The notes under the pieces were generated by a model that saw only the letters and a list, made by a program, of their open reading frames with translations, searched no databases and was not told where the DNA came from. This document shows positions 15,143-17,106 of a DNA stretch of 17,106 nt, one piece after another (the stretch's first letter is position 1; the number at the start of each line of letters is the position of its first letter). The translations under genes and the position numbers were made by a program. Origin of the DNA: Flavobacterium psychrophilum (lineage in GTDB: Bacteria; Bacteroidota; Bacteroidia; Flavobacteriales; Flavobacteriaceae); assembly GCA_945878515.1 (NCBI GenBank), contig CAMCTL010000062.1, positions 1-17,106 on the forward strand, read 5' to 3'.

Positions 15143-16048
15143 TCAAAACTCAAAAGATTTTCCATCATCGGCTAAAAGAACATTGGGAAAAATGGTTTCG
15201 GCTTGTTCTTTAAAAAGTGCAATGCTTTCATATCGAGTAGAATAATGCCCCAAAACCAATTGTTTTACGTTGGCTTTTAAAGCAATTGTTGCCGCCTCTT
15301 TTGCTGTACAGTGCATTGTTTTTCTCGTCAAAGCATCTTCTGAATCCAAAAAAGTAGCTTCGTGATACAAAACATCAACTCCATTAATAATTGGAATACT
15401 ATTTTCATTATAAACTGTATCCGAACAAAAAGCATAACTCAAAGGCGGAACAGGGTCAAATGTCAGTTTGTGGTTTTCAATCACGCGACCATCATCTAAA
15501 ATAATGTCTTTTCCATTTTTGATATTCTGGTAATAACATTTTTCGATTTCATAGTTTTGAACCGCATCCAAATTCAATTTTCGCTCTTTAAGTTTCTCTT
15601 GAAACAGAAATCCATTGGTATAAACCCGATGATTCAAGGGAATGGTTTTCACGATTACTTTATCATCTTCAAAAATGACTTCGCTTTCTTTGGATTCTAA
15701 TTCGTGGAAAAACAAACCGTATTGGGTCCAAGAATTAGACAATCGCAATTGCAAATTGATAATTTCTTTGATTCCTTTTGGCCCATAAATATGCAAATCG
15801 GTGGTTCTGCCCAACAAGGCAAAAGTAGAAATCAAGCCTATCAATCCAAAAAAGTGATCACCGTGCAAATGCGAAATAAATACCTGATTGATTTTAGAAA
15901 ACTTGATTTTGTTTTTGCGCAATTGCACCTGAGTTCCTTCACCACAATCGATTAAAAATAATCGGTTTCTGATTTCTAAAACTTGCGAAGTGGGATTGGT
16001 AAAAGTTCGTGGTGTGGCTGCGTAACAACCGAGTACGGTAAGAATCAT
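15143..16048 (-). CDS. rnz: Ribonuclease Z (tRNA 3' endonuclease)
   Basis: Ribonuclease Z removes the 3' trailer of precursor tRNAs lacking encoded CCA and belongs to the metallo-beta-lactamase fold. The 301-aa length is typical of the short bacterial form. Metal-binding motifs are intact: HLHGDH at 60-65 (H60, H62, D64, H65), H140 in PLNHRVY, D210 in FCSDTVYN and H268 in LGHYSTRY. The N-terminus MILTVLGCYAATPRTFTNPT is characteristic. The insert at about 148-175 corresponds to the flexible exosite arm. It follows the STAS-like gene after an 89-bp gap that contains an AT-rich hairpin. It may be co-transcribed with pyrB and the STAS-like gene. Confidence 0.96.
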   Translation of the reverse strand: MILTVLGCYAATPRTFTNPTSQVLEIRNRLFLIDCGEGTQVQLRKNKIKFSKINQVFISHLHGDHFFGLIGLISTFALLGRTTDLHIYGPKGIKEIINLQLRLSNSWTQYGLFFHELESKESEVIFEDDKVIVKTIPLNHRVYTNGFLFQEKLKERKLNLDAVQNYEIEKCYYQNIKNGKDIILDDGRVIENHKLTFDPVPPLSYAFCSDTVYNENSIPIINGVDVLYHEATFLDSEDALTRKTMHCTAKEAATIALKANVKQLVLGHYSTRYESIALFKEQAETIFPNVLLADDGKSFEF

Positions 16049-16094
16049 TTTAGTTTGTTTAAGATGGTTTAATATTGTTTGATTGGTTTAAAGT

Positions 16095-16134
16095 TTTAAG
16101 AGTTTAAACTTTTAAACCACTTTAAACTCTTAAA
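16095..16134. repeat. AT-rich inverted repeat between the STAS-like gene and rnz
   Basis: TTTAAGAGTTTAAA (16095-16108) and its exact complement (16121-16134) form a 14-bp stem with a 12-nt loop. They sit inside a stretch rich in repeated GTTTAA and GGTTTA words (16050-16140). It lies 3 nt after the upstream gene's stop and could slow or end transcription or protect the mRNA 3' end, but there is no clean U-tract. Confidence 0.5.
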
Positions 16135-16137
16135 CAT

Positions 16138-16470
16138 TTAAAACCCCAAATCCCTCTCAATTTCCTCCATTTCGATAATATCTTGTGCTTCTTGCAACGA
16201 GCGAACCACTGCAAGTTTGTCAGAAACGGCATTGAAATCGGGTTCCGATGTCACAATAACAAATGATTTTTTTGCTTTTTTATGGATTTTGGCGAGTGGC
16301 AAAAAACTTTCAATGTCTTTTACAGGAAGCGTTTTATACATTCTAATATCAACAATAATGTTGCTTTTTTGGAACGTTTTATATTCGTTAGTCAATTTAA
16401 AACGAAATGAATCTAAATCGCCTTGTGTATCTTTTAAGATAACAATATGCCCTTTTTGTTCTACTTTCAT
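16138..16470 (-). CDS. Small STAS-like protein between pyrB and rnz
   Basis: A 110-aa soluble protein whose pattern fits a STAS (anti-sigma-factor antagonist) fold: strand HIVILKD (8-14), helix around 17-33, strand SNIIVDIR (36-43), helix SFLPLAKIHKKAKK (55-68), strand SFVIVTSE (69-76), and a C-terminal SLQEAQDIIEMEEIERDLGF (91-110) like the last helix of SpoIIAA-type proteins. The Asp-Ser phosphorylation motif of true anti-anti-sigma factors is absent (LPVKDIESF is in that place), so partner switching by Ser phosphorylation is unlikely. No known function can be assigned. It starts 69 bp after pyrB on the same strand. The first Met at 16470 gives a sensible strand-first start. Confidence 0.8.
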   Translation of the reverse strand: MKVEQKGHIVILKDTQGDLDSFRFKLTNEYKTFQKSNIIVDIRMYKTLPVKDIESFLPLAKIHKKAKKSFVIVTSEPDFNAVSDKLAVVRSLQEAQDIIEMEEIERDLGF

Positions 16471-16539
16471 AATGATAAAAGTTATAGTACTGTTAATTAA
16501 AGAAAATTAATTCTTTAAAACATGCGTTGAGAATAATAA

Positions 16540-17106
16540 TTATTGAATTTTCGATGCCAATAAATAGATCACTGCCATTCGGATGGCAACTCCATTTTCG
16601 ACTTGGTTTAATATTACAGATTGTTTGGAGTCGGCTACATCTGAGGTGATTTCTACACCGCGATTGATTGGACCTGGGTGCATAATTACGATTTCTTTAT
16701 TAAGCGAATCAAGCAAAGTTTTATCCAATCCGTATTGTTGTGCATATTCCCGCGTGGAGGGGAAAAAATTCACATCCATCCTTTCGTTTTGCACTCTGAG
16801 CATATTGGCTACATCGCACCATTCTAGTGCTTTACGTAAACTAGGTTCAATGGTAACTCCAAGTGATTCAATATGCCTTGGGATAAGCGTTTTGGGACCG
16901 CAAACTTTGACTTCTGCACCTTGCATTTGCAAAGCATAAATATTGGATAGTGCTACTCTGGAATGCAAAATATCACCCACAATGACTACTTTTTTCCCCG
17001 CTACATCTCCCAATTTTTCACGAATAGAATAGCTATCCAGCAAAGCTTGAGTTGGGTGTTCGTGTGCTCCATCGCCAGCATTTACAATACTTGCTTTCAC
17101 ATTTTG
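16540..17106 (-). CDS. pyrB: Aspartate carbamoyltransferase catalytic chain, partial (5' end outside window)
   Basis: PyrB joins carbamoyl phosphate and aspartate to N-carbamoyl-aspartate, the second step of pyrimidine synthesis. The C-terminal 188 residues are present, out of about 305-310 usually. The frame is open to the right edge; the GTG near 17100 is an internal Val codon, not the start. Visible motifs are NAGDGAHEHPTQALLDSY (carbamoyl-phosphate and catalytic His-Pro-Thr-Gln), VVIVGDILHSRVALSN (Arg for aspartate/phosphate binding) and MHPGPINRGVEI near the C-terminus, which is the form seen in PyrB enzymes without the E. coli-type regulatory chain. The STAS-like gene follows on the same strand. 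No pyrI appears downstream. Confidence 0.95.
   Translation of the reverse strand, partial: QNVKASIVNAGDGAHEHPTQALLDSYSIREKLGDVAGKKVVIVGDILHSRVALSNIYALQMQGAEVKVCGPKTLIPRHIESLGVTIEPSLRKALEWCDVANMLRVQNERMDVNFFPSTREYAQQYGLDKTLLDSLNKEIVIMHPGPINRGVEITSDVADSKQSVILNQVENGVAIRMAVIYLLASKIQ

Noticed and set aside
17098..17100. GTG at 17100 as the start of pyrB
   Set aside because: The frame continues upstream to the window edge, and the residues around it are in the middle of the enzyme, before the HPTQ motif.

Overview
The window looks like a chromosomal segment of a flavobacterium (Bacteroidetes; Flavobacterium or a close relative). The DNA is AT-rich. Most genes lack a clear Shine-Dalgarno sequence, and several upstream regions carry the Bacteroidetes -7 element TAnnTTTG. 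The proteins (HisG, PckA, PdxH, ribonuclease Z, PyrB, a NupG-like permease) read as ordinary flavobacterial housekeeping proteins. No tRNA, rRNA, CRISPR array, insertion sequence or phage gene was seen. Most of the window is ordinary core genome.

Layout. Positions 1-1000 (minus strand) hold the start of the histidine operon: hisG runs off the left edge. Upstream of it lie a promoter, a 19-codon leader peptide with five His codons and a terminator hairpin, which together make a classical his attenuator. Positions 1106-2746 encode ATP-dependent PEP carboxykinase (minus), divergent from a ThrE-type amino-acid exporter (2977-4347, plus). Positions 4576-9886 (minus) are a signalling island. A GAF-PAS histidine kinase, a sensor-less histidine kinase and a single-domain response regulator form a tight operon, followed by a separate REC-PAS-HisKA-HATPase-REC-HPt hybrid kinase. 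None of these proteins has a DNA-binding output domain.

Positions 9887-10742 are mostly non-coding but contain the wreck of a second thrE gene: about 85 codons of its 3' end, with two in-frame stops. It sits directly in front of an intact AspT/YidE-type transporter gene (10743-12443, plus). Positions 12672-13940 (minus) encode a NupG-type nucleoside permease. Its long upstream region contains an intrinsic-terminator hairpin immediately preceded by a tiny Leu-rich reading frame. Positions 14320-17106 (minus) carry pyrB (cut by the right edge), a small STAS-like protein, ribonuclease Z and PLP-forming oxidase PdxH. A REP-like palindrome separates rnz from pdxH.

How it works together. The left end makes histidine under leader-peptide control. 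pckA provides gluconeogenic PEP. The ThrE and AspT-like proteins are membrane carriers for amino acids or other small anions. The right end covers pyrimidine and vitamin B6 metabolism and tRNA 3' processing. The kinase island could form a multistep phosphorelay (kinases, shuttle receiver, HPt) whose final output must lie elsewhere. The best second-look items are the his attenuator, the thrE pseudogene in front of the transporter, the output-less phosphorelay cluster, the palindrome at 15042-15107 and the attenuator-like leader of the nucleoside permease.
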